DNA from: Gammaproteobacteria bacterium
GTDB taxonomy: Bacteria > Pseudomonadota > Gammaproteobacteria > Steroidobacterales > PWYM01
Direction of reading: 5' to 3'
Length of the DNA stretch: 40,828 nt
Assembly: GCA_020832005.1 (NCBI GenBank)
Contig: JAFIFN010000019.1
Coordinates: 1-40,828, forward strand
The notes beneath the pieces were generated by a model. That model searched no databases and had not been told where the DNA came from. It saw only the letters and a list, made by a program, of their open reading frames with translations. Both the position numbers and the translations under genes were made by a program. How positions within the stretch are numbered: the first letter of the stretch is position 1; every line of letters begins with the position of its first letter. This document shows, piece by piece, positions 9,630 through 17,412 of this stretch.

Positions 9630-9947
9630 ATGAGCGACGTACAGGGTCAGCAGCATCCGTTGAGCACCTATTTCTGGGTGTGGGGTGGGCTGTTCGTGCT
9701 CAGTGTGCTGTCCTACCTGGTGGACATTTCGCCCTTCGAAGGCCTGCTCAAGTGGTCACTGATCACGCTGTTCATGCTGCTCAAGGCCGCGCTGATCGTG
9801 GCCATCTTCATGCACATGATCTGGGAGCGCATGTCGATTGCGCTGACGATCCTGGTGCCCACGGGCGTGTTGCTGTTCCTGATGCTGCTCATGGCCATCG
9901 AGGGTGACTACATCTCGGCGAGCCGACTGGCCTTTTTCAGTCAATAA
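9630..9947 (+). CDS. Cytochrome c oxidase subunit IV family protein (prokaryotic type)
   Basis: This small 105-residue membrane protein has three hydrophobic segments and the typical HPLSTYFWVW start and LLKAALIVAIFMHMIWERMS segment of the prokaryotic oxidase subunit IV family. It stabilises the oxidase complex and closes the cox operon. A strong ribosome binding site (AGGAGG) precedes the ATG by 6 bases. The following 280 bases carry a weak hairpin (AGCCTC/GAGGCT, 9965-9988) but no obvious terminator with a T run. Confidence 0.88.
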   Translation: MSDVQGQQHPLSTYFWVWGGLFVLSVLSYLVDISPFEGLLKWSLITLFMLLKAALIVAIFMHMIWERMSIALTILVPTGVLLFLMLLMAIEGDYISASRLAFFSQ

Positions 9948-10227
9948 CACCCCCGTAGTGCAAGCCTCGCTGGCGGGCTGGAGGCTGAACGGCCCCGATG
10001 TGTCCCAGGCGTGAGCCCCTCAAGCGTATCCTCCACGCTGACGGCTCCGCCGTGTATTGCCCACGGAACCCTGCCAGAGCATTGCGGTCTGGATTGAAAG
10101 TCGCCGCTTCGGTAGGGTTGGCGCCTTCGTCCCGATTCCAGCCCGAGGACCCTATGCGACAGCTGCCGGACAATCTCCCCCTAAGCCCGGGAAGGCGCTC
10201 CGGGTCAGCCAGCCGGTGTTCGGCGCG

Positions 10228-11580
10228 ATGACCGCCTACTTCCAGCGCGTCTTCAATGTCCGCCGCGATGAGCTGGTGCCCGTCCTGCTCGCCGCGCTGT
10301 TCTTCTTCTGCATCCTCACGGCCCTGATGGTGTTGCGTCCTGCCCGCGATGCGCTTGGCATGCAGCGCGGCATCGATGCCGTACGGTGGCTGTTTATCGG
10401 CACGGCGGTGGTAACCCTGCTGGTCAATCCGGTGTTCGGTCTTCTGGTCAGCAAGTTCCGACGGCTGCAGTTCATCACCGCGACCTATGCGTTCTTCGCA
10501 CTCACGCTGCTGGGCTTTTATCTGCTGATGGTGATGGCGCCCGAGGCCATTGGCATCACCAGCGGCCAGGTGTTCTATGTCTGGTTCAGCGTCTTCAACC
10601 TGTTCGTGACGATGGTGTTCTGGGCGCTGATGGCCGATCGCTTCTCGCTGGAGCAGAGCAAGCGCTTCTTTGCCCTGATTGCAGTCGGTGGCACGCTGGG
10701 CGCGATCTTCGGGCCATGGCTGGCCTCGATGCTGGCACGCCCGCTGGGCACACCGGCGCTGCTGCTGGTGGCCATGGGATTCCTGGCGCTGGCCGTATGC
10801 GCCGCCTGGGGGGTGGCCAGGACCCAGCCCATCGCGAAAGACGCAAAAGCGTCTGTCGACCCCGCCTCGCCGGCTGAAGACAGACCCGATCGGGCGATCA
10901 TCGGTGGCAGCGCCTGGGCAGGGTTCAAGGCGGTGTTCCAGTCCCGCTATATGCTGGGTATCGCCGGCTACATCGTCATCATGACGATCATGGCCACGTT
11001 TCTTTACTTCACCCGCCTGCAGATGGTCGCCGCGCTCGGCGATGATGTTGATTTGCGCACCACGGTGTTTGCGCGCATCGATCTGATCACGCAGGTCACC
11101 ACGCTGGTGCTCCAGGCGGTCATCGCCGGTCACCTGATGAAACGTGTGGGCGTCCCTATCACGCTGGCGCTGTTGCCGCTGACCGTGGCGCTGGGATTCA
11201 TCGGCCTGGCGATCGTCGGCACCCTGGCCGCACTCATTGTCTTCGAGGCCTCGTTCCGGGCGATCCAGCGCGCGATCACGCGGCCGGCCCGAGAGACGCT
11301 CTACACGGTCGTGAGTCGCGAGGACAAGTACAAGTCCAAAGCCTTCATCGATACCTTCGTCTACCGCGGTGGCGATGTGATCGGCGCCCAGGTGGAAGGT
11401 CTGCTTGGTCGTCTGGGCATGGCGCTGGCGGGACTGGCCAGTGTGGCCGTGCCGCTGGCGCTGGCCTGGGCGGTGCTGGGCATCTGGCTGGGCAGGGCGC
11501 AGCAGCGGGTGGCGGCCAGCGCCAAAACAGAAGCTTCCCCCACGCCCGCTACCGCACCGGGTGCTTCCGGCGCGCCATGA
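10228..11580 (+). CDS. ATP/ADP-translocase-like MFS transporter
   Basis: From the ATG at 10228 this is a 450-residue polytopic membrane protein with about twelve hydrophobic segments. The motifs RDELVPVLLAALFFFCILTA and LRPARDALGM at the N-terminus and ARETLYTVVSREDKYKSKAFIDTFVYRGGD-type sequence in the C-terminal half are typical of the ATP/ADP translocase-like branch (COG3202) found in free-living proteobacteria. Substrate is not known for these non-parasite members, so nucleotide exchange should not be assumed. The frame extends upstream to a TTG at 10057, but that extension is not hydrophobic and looks non-coding. There is no strong ribosome binding site, so the start is uncertain. It is not obviously linked to the cox operon. 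Confidence 0.65.
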   Translation: MTAYFQRVFNVRRDELVPVLLAALFFFCILTALMVLRPARDALGMQRGIDAVRWLFIGTAVVTLLVNPVFGLLVSKFRRLQFITATYAFFALTLLGFYLLMVMAPEAIGITSGQVFYVWFSVFNLFVTMVFWALMADRFSLEQSKRFFALIAVGGTLGAIFGPWLASMLARPLGTPALLLVAMGFLALAVCAAWGVARTQPIAKDAKASVDPASPAEDRPDRAIIGGSAWAGFKAVFQSRYMLGIAGYIVIMTIMATFLYFTRLQMVAALGDDVDLRTTVFARIDLITQVTTLVLQAVIAGHLMKRVGVPITLALLPLTVALGFIGLAIVGTLAALIVFEASFRAIQRAITRPARETLYTVVSREDKYKSKAFIDTFVYRGGDVIGAQVEGLLGRLGMALAGLASVAVPLALAWAVLGIWLGRAQQRVAASAKTEASPTPATAPGASGAP

Positions 11581-11619
11581 TCAAAAGGCCGGGTGCAGCC
11601 GTTGGCCGCCTGACCTGAT

Positions 11620-12333
11620 TCAGTCGCCCAACAAGCGTCGTAGCGTCCGGATGCGTTGCCACACCAATGCTTGCGGCGCCTCGACGGCCATCGCGGCCAG
11701 GCATCGGCCGAGCCACTTCGGCTGATCGGCCATGCGCTCAATGGCCTGGCCCAGATCGCTGAGGATGGTCTCGCGCCCGTAGGCATGAGCGGCCTTGTTG
11801 ATGCCTTGATCAAGCAGCGGGGTCGATGCCTGCATCATGGCAAGATCAATGAGGTCGCGGCTGAATACGCCTGGGTCGCTCCAGCGATCGGAATTGGCCA
11901 GCAGTTTCGTGGCCACCATGTCGACCGGCGCCAGGCAGGCGATACCGGCGATGTCATCTGAGGGTTTCGGCGGATCCAGATCGATGCGCGCTTCGAACAC
12001 GATCTCGAACTTGATTGCCACATTCACCACCGTCACGACGGTGCGGATGCCGTAGCGGTCGGCGCGCACCTCGCCAACGGCGTTGAAAGGCACGGCAGCA
12101 CCGAGCCTGAGAATCGGCGAAAGATCGCTGCGGTGACGAAGCGCCTGGCGCAGTTCGCGGTAGCCATCCGGGTCGGAGACAAGGAAATCCATATCGACCG
12201 ACTCGCGGAACTCGCCGTAGCGAAGCGCAATGGCGGTGCCTCCGCCAAACAGGCAGTCTCGCGCGCGAAGCGCCTGTGTATCCAGCGCCTGCAGCACCAG
12301 GGCGATTCGCTGGTGGTGCGGGCGTCTAAACAT
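11620..12333 (-). CDS. AbiEii/AbiGii-type nucleotidyltransferase (putative toxin)
   Basis: This 237-residue protein has the nucleotidyltransferase fold signature FGGGTAIALRYGEFRESVDMDF at residues 29-50, with the glycine loop and the DxD acidic pair (Asp47, Asp49). Family members act as toxins of type IV-like toxin-antitoxin or abortive infection systems and transfer nucleotides to targets such as tRNA. I chose the ATG at 12333, which overlaps the end of the XRE gene by 8 bases, over a longer GTG/ATG extension. The upstream partner is an XRE regulator rather than the winged-helix AbiEi antitoxin, a common variant. Toxicity is inferred from family and context. Confidence 0.8.
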   Translation of the reverse strand: MFRRPHHQRIALVLQALDTQALRARDCLFGGGTAIALRYGEFRESVDMDFLVSDPDGYRELRQALRHRSDLSPILRLGAAVPFNAVGEVRADRYGIRTVVTVVNVAIKFEIVFEARIDLDPPKPSDDIAGIACLAPVDMVATKLLANSDRWSDPGVFSRDLIDLAMMQASTPLLDQGINKAAHAYGRETILSDLGQAIERMADQPKWLGRCLAAMAVEAPQALVWQRIRTLRRLLGD

Positions 12334-12799
12334 CGGGCGCAGGCTCCCCCAGGCCCACACGCAATGCCTCGATCAGGTTGCGCTCGGCGGGGGAAAGCTG
12401 GCTTTCCTCCAGATGCCGCGCGTTGCGCTCGTATATGGCCAGGGCTTCAACCGGTGACAGGCTCTCGGCGCCTTGCACATGCCATGCGAGCGCGCGCAGT
12501 TGCGGATAGCGATCAAGAGGTATACGGACTGGAATCCAGCCCTTTGGGTCGGCCGCTTCGGCCTCCAGGAGACCACCAGGCTTCAGACCCAACACGGTGG
12601 CCACATTGAACCAGGCTCCGATCGACACGGACGGCTCACCCTTCTCGATCCGATGCAGGGTGACCCGGGACACGCCCGCAGCCTCCGCGGTGGCCGCTGC
12701 ACTGATCCCCAACGCCTTCCGATGCGCGCGCAGCTCATGTCCCAGCTGCTTAAGGGCGGCTGCGGAAACAGTCAGCGCTTCTGGTGATTTCGTGCCCAT
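12326..12799 (-). CDS. XRE-family helix-turn-helix regulator (putative antitoxin)
   Basis: A 157-residue protein with an XRE/Cro-type HTH at about residues 15-70, including ISAAATAEAAGVSRVTLHRIEKG. The remainder is a helical tail that in such pairs contacts the nucleotidyltransferase. A GTG at 12817 would add six residues, but it lies between the -35 and -10 of the apparent promoter, upstream of any transcript, so the ATG at 12799 is the better start. The mRNA would have almost no leader. It overlaps the downstream toxin gene by 8 bases. It probably represses its own promoter through the inverted repeat at 12802-12847. Confidence 0.85.
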   Translation of the reverse strand: MGTKSPEALTVSAAALKQLGHELRAHRKALGISAAATAEAAGVSRVTLHRIEKGEPSVSIGAWFNVATVLGLKPGGLLEAEAADPKGWIPVRIPLDRYPQLRALAWHVQGAESLSPVEALAIYERNARHLEESQLSPAERNLIEALRVGLGEPAPDV

Positions 12800-12801
12800 A
12801 T

Positions 12802-12847
12802 GTTTCCTATTACACACATATTGGCAATAATGTCAATAATAGGAAAC
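12802..12847 (-). promoter_or_regulatory. Promoter and operator of the XRE-AbiEii pair, perfect 11-bp inverted repeat
   Basis: GTTTCCTATTA at 12802-12812 is the exact reverse complement of 12837-12847, with 24 bases between. On the minus strand a consensus -35 TTGACA lies at 12836-12831 and a -10-like TAATAG at 12812-12807 (18-base spacing). One arm abuts the -35, the other covers the -10. The segment is AT-rich against GC-rich surroundings. This is the layout of an autorepressed toxin-antitoxin promoter. Confidence 0.75.
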
Positions 12848-12894
12848 TTTTTCTCGTCAGGTGATCACAGCGCTCAGCGCCACCACCCTTAGCT

Positions 12895-15792
12895 CTACGG
12901 CAGCTGCACCGGCTCGCTCGCGCCCAGTCCTGGCCCCAGCACCAGCGCATTCTCCAGTACGCGCATGGCGCCGACCTGGGCTGCGCGGAACGCGGGTGCA
13001 TGTGCGAACAGGATGACCTGGCCGCGACCCACGGATTCGCGCGTGACCCATGCCGATGAGGCGATGCGTTCACGCGCTTCGGGCCACAACAGGCCGGCCG
13101 CGCGCACGCGCAGCTCCTGGCCTTCAGGCACCGGCGACCAGTTGACCAGCCCCGCGGCCGACTCGCCGGCCGTGAACACACCTACACGCAGCGGCGCCTC
13201 GACGGGCGGTTTTGCCATCAGCACGGGCGAGCGACCGAACAGCACCGTGAGCTGCTCGCCCGCGCCGGCCGTGAGCCAGTGGTGACGATCGACCCGGGTC
13301 GCGACCAGCGCACCCGAGGGCATGAACAACTGCTGCCACGCATCGCGGCGCTTGCGCTCGTCGGCATCCGGCAGCGTCGACTCGGCTGCCTGCCACGGAT
13401 ACTCCGGCGCGGTACTTGCACCATGACCCCAGGTCGCCTCGCTGTCGGGCATGACCTGGGCTGCGGCCAGCCACTCGCGGTGGAGGGCATCCTGGTAAGG
13501 CGCGAGCTCGTCGTCGAGCACCTGTTCGAGCAGGCGCGCGGCGACCATCGGTGACTCGGCCTCTAGCAGGGCACGTGAAGCACCCCCTGCGGCTACCAGC
13601 GTGCCGCCGGCCTTCACCCAGTCGGCCAACGCCGCAAGCAGTCGTTCATCGAAGCCACCACTGCCGCCGCCCCAGCGATCGGGCAGGTAGATGACGTTGT
13701 AGCGACGTAGATCCATGCCTGCGGCACGCTCTTCGTCGAGGTGACTGTGGCGCAGGCCGAGTCGATGATCGAGCGCATACCACACAGCGCCGAAATCGAG
13801 CATGTTGCTGCCGCCGCGTGCAAGCACAGCGATGCTGGGCCGCGCCAGCAGCTGCCAGCGCTGACCCCCGAGGTCGGCCAGCGTGCCGGGTGCACGGCCG
13901 TGGTCGACGGCATGGACGCGGACGCCGAGCGCCGCGGCCTGTTCGATCACCTTGCGCTGCCAGGCATCGTCGGCGCGATTGTCGTCGCGTGTCACCGCGA
14001 TCGATCCGATCGGCAGCGCCTGACCTGCGAGTTCGGACGGATGGGTGTTGGCGCGCACGCGCAGGCCGTCCTGCATCAGCCGCGCCGCCAGGGCCACCGC
14101 ACGGTCATCGGCGCCGGAAGCCACCAGGGCGATGGTGTTGTCGCGCGGGGCCACGGCGGGCGCGCGCGCTTCGTCCAGGTTCAGCGGTTCCAGGCCGGCA
14201 TCGAGATGTTCGGGGACCTCGAATGCTTCCAGGCCGAACATCATGCTGATGTTCCAGCCGGTGGTGTCGTAGATGGTGCTGCGGCCTTCGGCGAGCAGCC
14301 GGCGTCGCTCCTCGGCCAGCGCGGTTTCCGAGATGCGCGGGTCGAACTCGAACATCGCCGCCAGCAGCCGCGCCTCGGGCTGGCGATTGCGCAGCACGAT
14401 GGCGCCTTCCGGCAGCTCCACATCGCGCCGCACGCGCCCGAGCTGGTCGGTGGCGCGCGAGACGCGCTGTGCCCGGCTCAGCCGATGGGCCTCGAAGCCC
14501 TGCATGCGCAGCAGATCCCTGAACTCGGCCATGCGTCCAGCGTTATCGCCCGGCAGGATCACGAAGCTGCGGTTGCCATACGGGCCGCGCGCCGAGACCA
14601 CCTCGGCGCGATCGGCGGTGAACTGGCGCATCATCGAGACACGTTCACGCTGCAGCGTGCCGAGGTTTGCGAAACTTGCCAGCAGCTGGTGATGCACCGA
14701 CTGGCGATAGCTCACCAGCGTGGCACCGCGCTGCACGCCGTCCTCGGCCAGTCGCGCCTGCTCGTGGAGAATGCCCTGCGCGCCGCGCAGCGCCGCCCAG
14801 GCGTCGGTGTAGCCGGGGTACCAGTCTTCGTGCCATTCACCGGAGTAGTACGGATAGCCGTAGCGGTCGAACGCGCGCGCCATGTCCGTGGCAAAAGTCT
14901 CACCCATCGGTCCACGGTAGGGCGGCAGGTGCGGGTTGTGCGGCTCGCGCGCCGGTGAGAACAGGAAGGTGTCCTGCGCGCCCATCTCGTGAGAGTCCAG
15001 GAACATCAGCGGCCGCCAGCGCGCGATCTCGGGCATGCGCCCGCGCGTCTCCGGATGCCGGGCGTAGATCCAGTCGCGGTTCAGGTCGAACAGGTAGTGG
15101 TTGCCGCGCCCGAACGGCCAGTAGCCGGTGTGCACGAGCGACTGGTCATCGACGTTGACCTGCGTCCCGCGCGCCTGGGCCACGCCGGCGATGAAGCGCT
15201 CGCGGCCATCCGGGTTCTGGTTCGGATCGACGATGACCACCAGTTCACGCAGCATCGTCGTCGTGGCAGCCGAACGATCGGCCGAGAGGTGATACATCAC
15301 CGCCATGGCGGCATCGCTGGTGGAGCTTTCGTTGCCGTGAATGCCGTAGGCCAGCCAGGCGACCGCGGGCAGTGTGTCAATCAGCCGGTCGCGCTCGCCG
15401 CCGGCCAGCCCGCGCGGATCGGCCAGTCGCGCCTTGCCTGCCTGGATCTCGTCACGGCGCGCCAGGTTCTCCGGACTGGAGATCACCAGGTACACCAGCG
15501 GACGATCCTCGAAGCTGCGCGCGTACTCCACCAGCTCGACCCGCGGCGATGCCTGTGCCAGCGCCACGGCGTAGGCGTGAATCTCGCGCGAGCTTGCGGC
15601 GCGCGCGCCCACCGGGTGACCCAGCGTGGCTTCGGGCGTCGGCACGGCGGGGTCGTGATCGGCACCGTCGGGATACAGATCCAGCGTGTAGGCAAGTCCC
15701 GGGACCGTGGCGGACGTTGAGGCCGGGTAGGGGGTGGTCGCCATGGCCATGGGAGGCAACAGCAGACACAGGCAGGCGAGCATTCGCGCCAT
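12895..15792 (-). CDS. Secreted M14-family zinc metallopeptidase with C-terminal amidotransferase-like domain
   Basis: From the ATG at 15792, which has AGGTG 8 bases upstream, the protein is 965 residues with a signal peptide (MARMLACLCLLLPPMAMA). The carboxypeptidase A-like domain spans roughly 50-370. It shows the zinc ligands His152 and Glu155 in GIHGNES, DLNRDW at 236-241 and the third zinc ligand His268 in LDSHEMG. The later part (about 600-700) has the pattern of a class I glutamine-amidotransferase-like fold (YNVIYLPDRWGGG, ADWVKAGGTLVAAGG). Such large M14 proteins are common in peptide-degrading marine and soil bacteria and act outside the cytoplasm. A 25-codon upstream extension to 15867 lacks signal character and was rejected. 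It stands alone between two toxin-antitoxin pairs. Confidence 0.85.
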   Translation of the reverse strand: MARMLACLCLLLPPMAMATTPYPASTSATVPGLAYTLDLYPDGADHDPAVPTPEATLGHPVGARAASSREIHAYAVALAQASPRVELVEYARSFEDRPLVYLVISSPENLARRDEIQAGKARLADPRGLAGGERDRLIDTLPAVAWLAYGIHGNESSTSDAAMAVMYHLSADRSAATTTMLRELVVIVDPNQNPDGRERFIAGVAQARGTQVNVDDQSLVHTGYWPFGRGNHYLFDLNRDWIYARHPETRGRMPEIARWRPLMFLDSHEMGAQDTFLFSPAREPHNPHLPPYRGPMGETFATDMARAFDRYGYPYYSGEWHEDWYPGYTDAWAALRGAQGILHEQARLAEDGVQRGATLVSYRQSVHHQLLASFANLGTLQRERVSMMRQFTADRAEVVSARGPYGNRSFVILPGDNAGRMAEFRDLLRMQGFEAHRLSRAQRVSRATDQLGRVRRDVELPEGAIVLRNRQPEARLLAAMFEFDPRISETALAEERRRLLAEGRSTIYDTTGWNISMMFGLEAFEVPEHLDAGLEPLNLDEARAPAVAPRDNTIALVASGADDRAVALAARLMQDGLRVRANTHPSELAGQALPIGSIAVTRDDNRADDAWQRKVIEQAAALGVRVHAVDHGRAPGTLADLGGQRWQLLARPSIAVLARGGSNMLDFGAVWYALDHRLGLRHSHLDEERAAGMDLRRYNVIYLPDRWGGGSGGFDERLLAALADWVKAGGTLVAAGGASRALLEAESPMVAARLLEQVLDDELAPYQDALHREWLAAAQVMPDSEATWGHGASTAPEYPWQAAESTLPDADERKRRDAWQQLFMPSGALVATRVDRHHWLTAGAGEQLTVLFGRSPVLMAKPPVEAPLRVGVFTAGESAAGLVNWSPVPEGQELRVRAAGLLWPEARERIASSAWVTRESVGRGQVILFAHAPAFRAAQVGAMRVLENALVLGPGLGASEPVQLP

Positions 15793-15902
15793 AGCAAAGC
15801 ACCTTTGAATAACAGGCGAAGGCCACGAGTATATCGAAGCTGGGTGGGTCTTCTGGATCACGGCCACTGGGTTCTTCTATCGCACCCGCGCGGGGTAGTC
15901 CT

Positions 15903-16316
15903 CTACGCTTCCAGCTGCTCCCGCAACTCCTCCGCCGTCAGAATCAATTCGGGATAGCGCCCTCGCATCGCCAGGAGATCGGCATCACCCGTTACCAGGG
16001 CGTCAGCGGTTCCCACGTGGGCAAGCACCAAAAAGACCTGGTCGTGCTTATCACGACAAACAGGCAACTCTGGCCAGGGATCGGGTAATTCCACCACCTC
16101 GGCATAAGGCAAAAAGTCCGCCAGCAGATCCTGCTGTTCGGCTTCCGTGAGTTTGAACTTGGGGTAGGCGAACACGCGTAACAGTTCATTGGCCGTTGCT
16201 TTGCAGACCAACGGTTGCAGTTGCTGACGTTGCCAGGCATGACGCACCCACGCCAGACGGCCCGCATCGAATAGCAATGCGGATAATATGATGTTGGTGT
16301 CGAGTACAACCCTCAT
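15903..16316 (-). CDS. PIN-domain ribonuclease toxin (COG1569-like)
   Basis: A 137-residue PIN-domain protein. The acidic metal-binding residues of the family are visible: Asp6 in VVLDTN, Glu44 in ATANELL, Asp89/Asp92 in CRDKHDQ and Asp111/Asp113 in TGDADLL. PIN toxins are Mg-dependent RNases that cut tRNA, rRNA or mRNA. The chosen ATG at 16316 overlaps the antitoxin stop by ATGA, so toxin translation is coupled to the antitoxin; the frame extends five codons further but inside the antitoxin gene. Assignment to the PIN family is secure, the RNA target is unknown. Confidence 0.88.
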   Translation of the reverse strand: MRVVLDTNIILSALLFDAGRLAWVRHAWQRQQLQPLVCKATANELLRVFAYPKFKLTEAEQQDLLADFLPYAEVVELPDPWPELPVCRDKHDQVFLVLAHVGTADALVTGDADLLAMRGRYPELILTAEELREQLEA

Positions 16317-16534
16317 TCGCGACGGGCCCACTCAATGGCGTCGTCAACATCCTGCTCGCTGATTCCAAGCTTCTTGAGCTTTTCGCGCACTGCCTGCGCC
16401 TGCTGTATCCGCACAGGCGTCAGGATAATCCGGCCATTCTCGACGGTGACATCGAAGTACTCTGCCACGTCCATACTGGACACCACTGCCTTCGGCAGCG
16501 TGATCTGGTTCTTCGAGGTAAGTTTGGCAAGCAT
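16313..16534 (-). CDS. AbrB/MazE-like swapped-hairpin antitoxin
   Basis: A 73-residue protein with an N-terminal SpoVT/AbrB-type DNA-binding fold: MLAKLTSKNQITLPKAVV, then DVTVENGRIILTPVR. The C-terminal helix (about 46-73) is the likely toxin-binding tail. It is the first gene of a two-gene unit with the PIN toxin and overlaps it by four bases. The antitoxin would bind its own promoter; an imperfect inverted repeat upstream (16547-16579) is a candidate operator. Confidence 0.85.
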   Translation of the reverse strand: MLAKLTSKNQITLPKAVVSSMDVAEYFDVTVENGRIILTPVRIQQAQAVREKLKKLGISEQDVDDAIEWARRE

Positions 16535-16546
16535 GAGCAGTCTCCA

Positions 16547-16579
16547 ATCACGAAAACAAGGAAATCTTACTTCCGTGAT
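16547..16579 (-). promoter_or_regulatory. Candidate operator of the AbrB-PIN pair
   Basis: A 15-base imperfect inverted repeat: 16547-16561 against 16565-16579, 11 of 15 positions complementary, with the outer six bases ATCACG/CGTGAT perfect. It starts 13 bases upstream of the antitoxin start, where an autorepressor would bind. A second short perfect repeat (ATCCCG/CGGGAT, 16603-16617) lies between this and msrA. Confidence 0.45.
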
Positions 16580-16661
16580 ACGATACTATTCAAGCAATAG
16601 CTATCCCGTTGCGGGATCGTTGCCATAATTGCCCATCGCCATCCGCTTCGAGGACTCATCG

Positions 16662-17315
16662 ATGTTCGGCCTTCGAAAAAAGACCACGCTGCCCACCGCC
16701 AATGAGGCGCTGCCCGGGCGCGCCACGCCCCTCCCTGTGCCCGAGGCACACTTCGTCAATGGCCACCCTTTACAGCCGCCTTTTCCGGCAGGTCTCGAGC
16801 AGGCCCTGTTCGGCCTGGGGTGTTTCTGGGGGGCGGAGCGCGCCTTCTGGCAGACGCCGGGCGTGTGGACCACGGCCGTGGGCTACGCCGCCGGGCTGAC
16901 ACCCAATCCCACCTACGAGGAAGTGTGCAGCGGGCGCACCGGCCACAACGAAGTCGTGTTGGTGCTCTTTGATCCGAAACAGATCAGTTACGCCAGTCTG
17001 CTTAAGGTGTTCTGGGAATCGCACAATCCCACCCAGGGCATGCGCCAGGGCAATGATGTCGGCACGCAGTATCGTTCGGGCATCTACTGCTTCGGCGAAT
17101 CACAGCTGGCGACGGCCGAGCGCTCGCGCGAGGACTACCAGCAGGCGCTCGAGCACGCAGGTTTTGAACCCATCACCACCGAGATCCTGCCGGCGCCTGA
17201 GTTCTACTATGCCGAGGCCTACCACCAGCAGTACCTGGCGAAGAATCCCGGGGGCTATTGCGGGCTGGGCGGGACGGGTGTGAGCTGTCCCGTGGGTATT
17301 GCAGCGGCCGGCTGA
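16662..17315 (+). CDS. msrA: Peptide-methionine (S)-S-oxide reductase MsrA
   Basis: MsrA reduces the S epimer of methionine sulfoxide in proteins, repairing oxidative damage with electrons from thioredoxin. The 217-residue protein aligns by eye with enteric MsrA over its full length, including the extended N-terminus ([20 protein letters not shown]). The catalytic Cys54 is in GCFWG, with [22 protein letters not shown] and [14 protein letters not shown] downstream. Resolving cysteines are probably Cys200 (GYCGLGG) and Cys209. The ATG at 16662 gives the family-length start; a TTG 11 codons upstream is less likely. It is transcribed alone. Confidence 0.96.
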   Translation: MFGLRKKTTLPTANEALPGRATPLPVPEAHFVNGHPLQPPFPAGLEQALFGLGCFWGAERAFWQTPGVWTTAVGYAAGLTPNPTYEEVCSGRTGHNEVVLVLFDPKQISYASLLKVFWESHNPTQGMRQGNDVGTQYRSGIYCFGESQLATAERSREDYQQALEHAGFEPITTEILPAPEFYYAEAYHQQYLAKNPGGYCGLGGTGVSCPVGIAAAG

Positions 17316-17328
17316 GCGACAGATCAGA

Positions 17329-17350
17329 GGCACGCCTGTACCGGTGTGCC
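17329..17350 (+). terminator. Hairpin downstream of msrA, possible terminator
   Basis: GGCACGCC at 17329-17336 pairs with GGTGTGCC at 17343-17350 (7 Watson-Crick pairs and one G-U) around a 6-base loop, 14 bases after the msrA stop. No T run follows, so intrinsic termination is uncertain. Confidence 0.35.
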
Positions 17351-17412
17351 GGGCAGCTGTGCTAGCGTCGAGCCGCCGACGGGTAACTGCCGGTCAACAG
17401 GAGTCGAGCACC

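Noticed and set aside
9937..11133. 398-codon minus-strand frame opposite the ATP/ADP-translocase-like gene
   Set aside because: Antisense to a coherent twelve-helix membrane protein and without domain features.
13741..14958. 405-codon plus-strand frame inside the M14 peptidase gene
   Set aside because: The minus strand has signal peptide, zinc ligands and domain order of a real peptidase; the plus frame has nothing recognisable.
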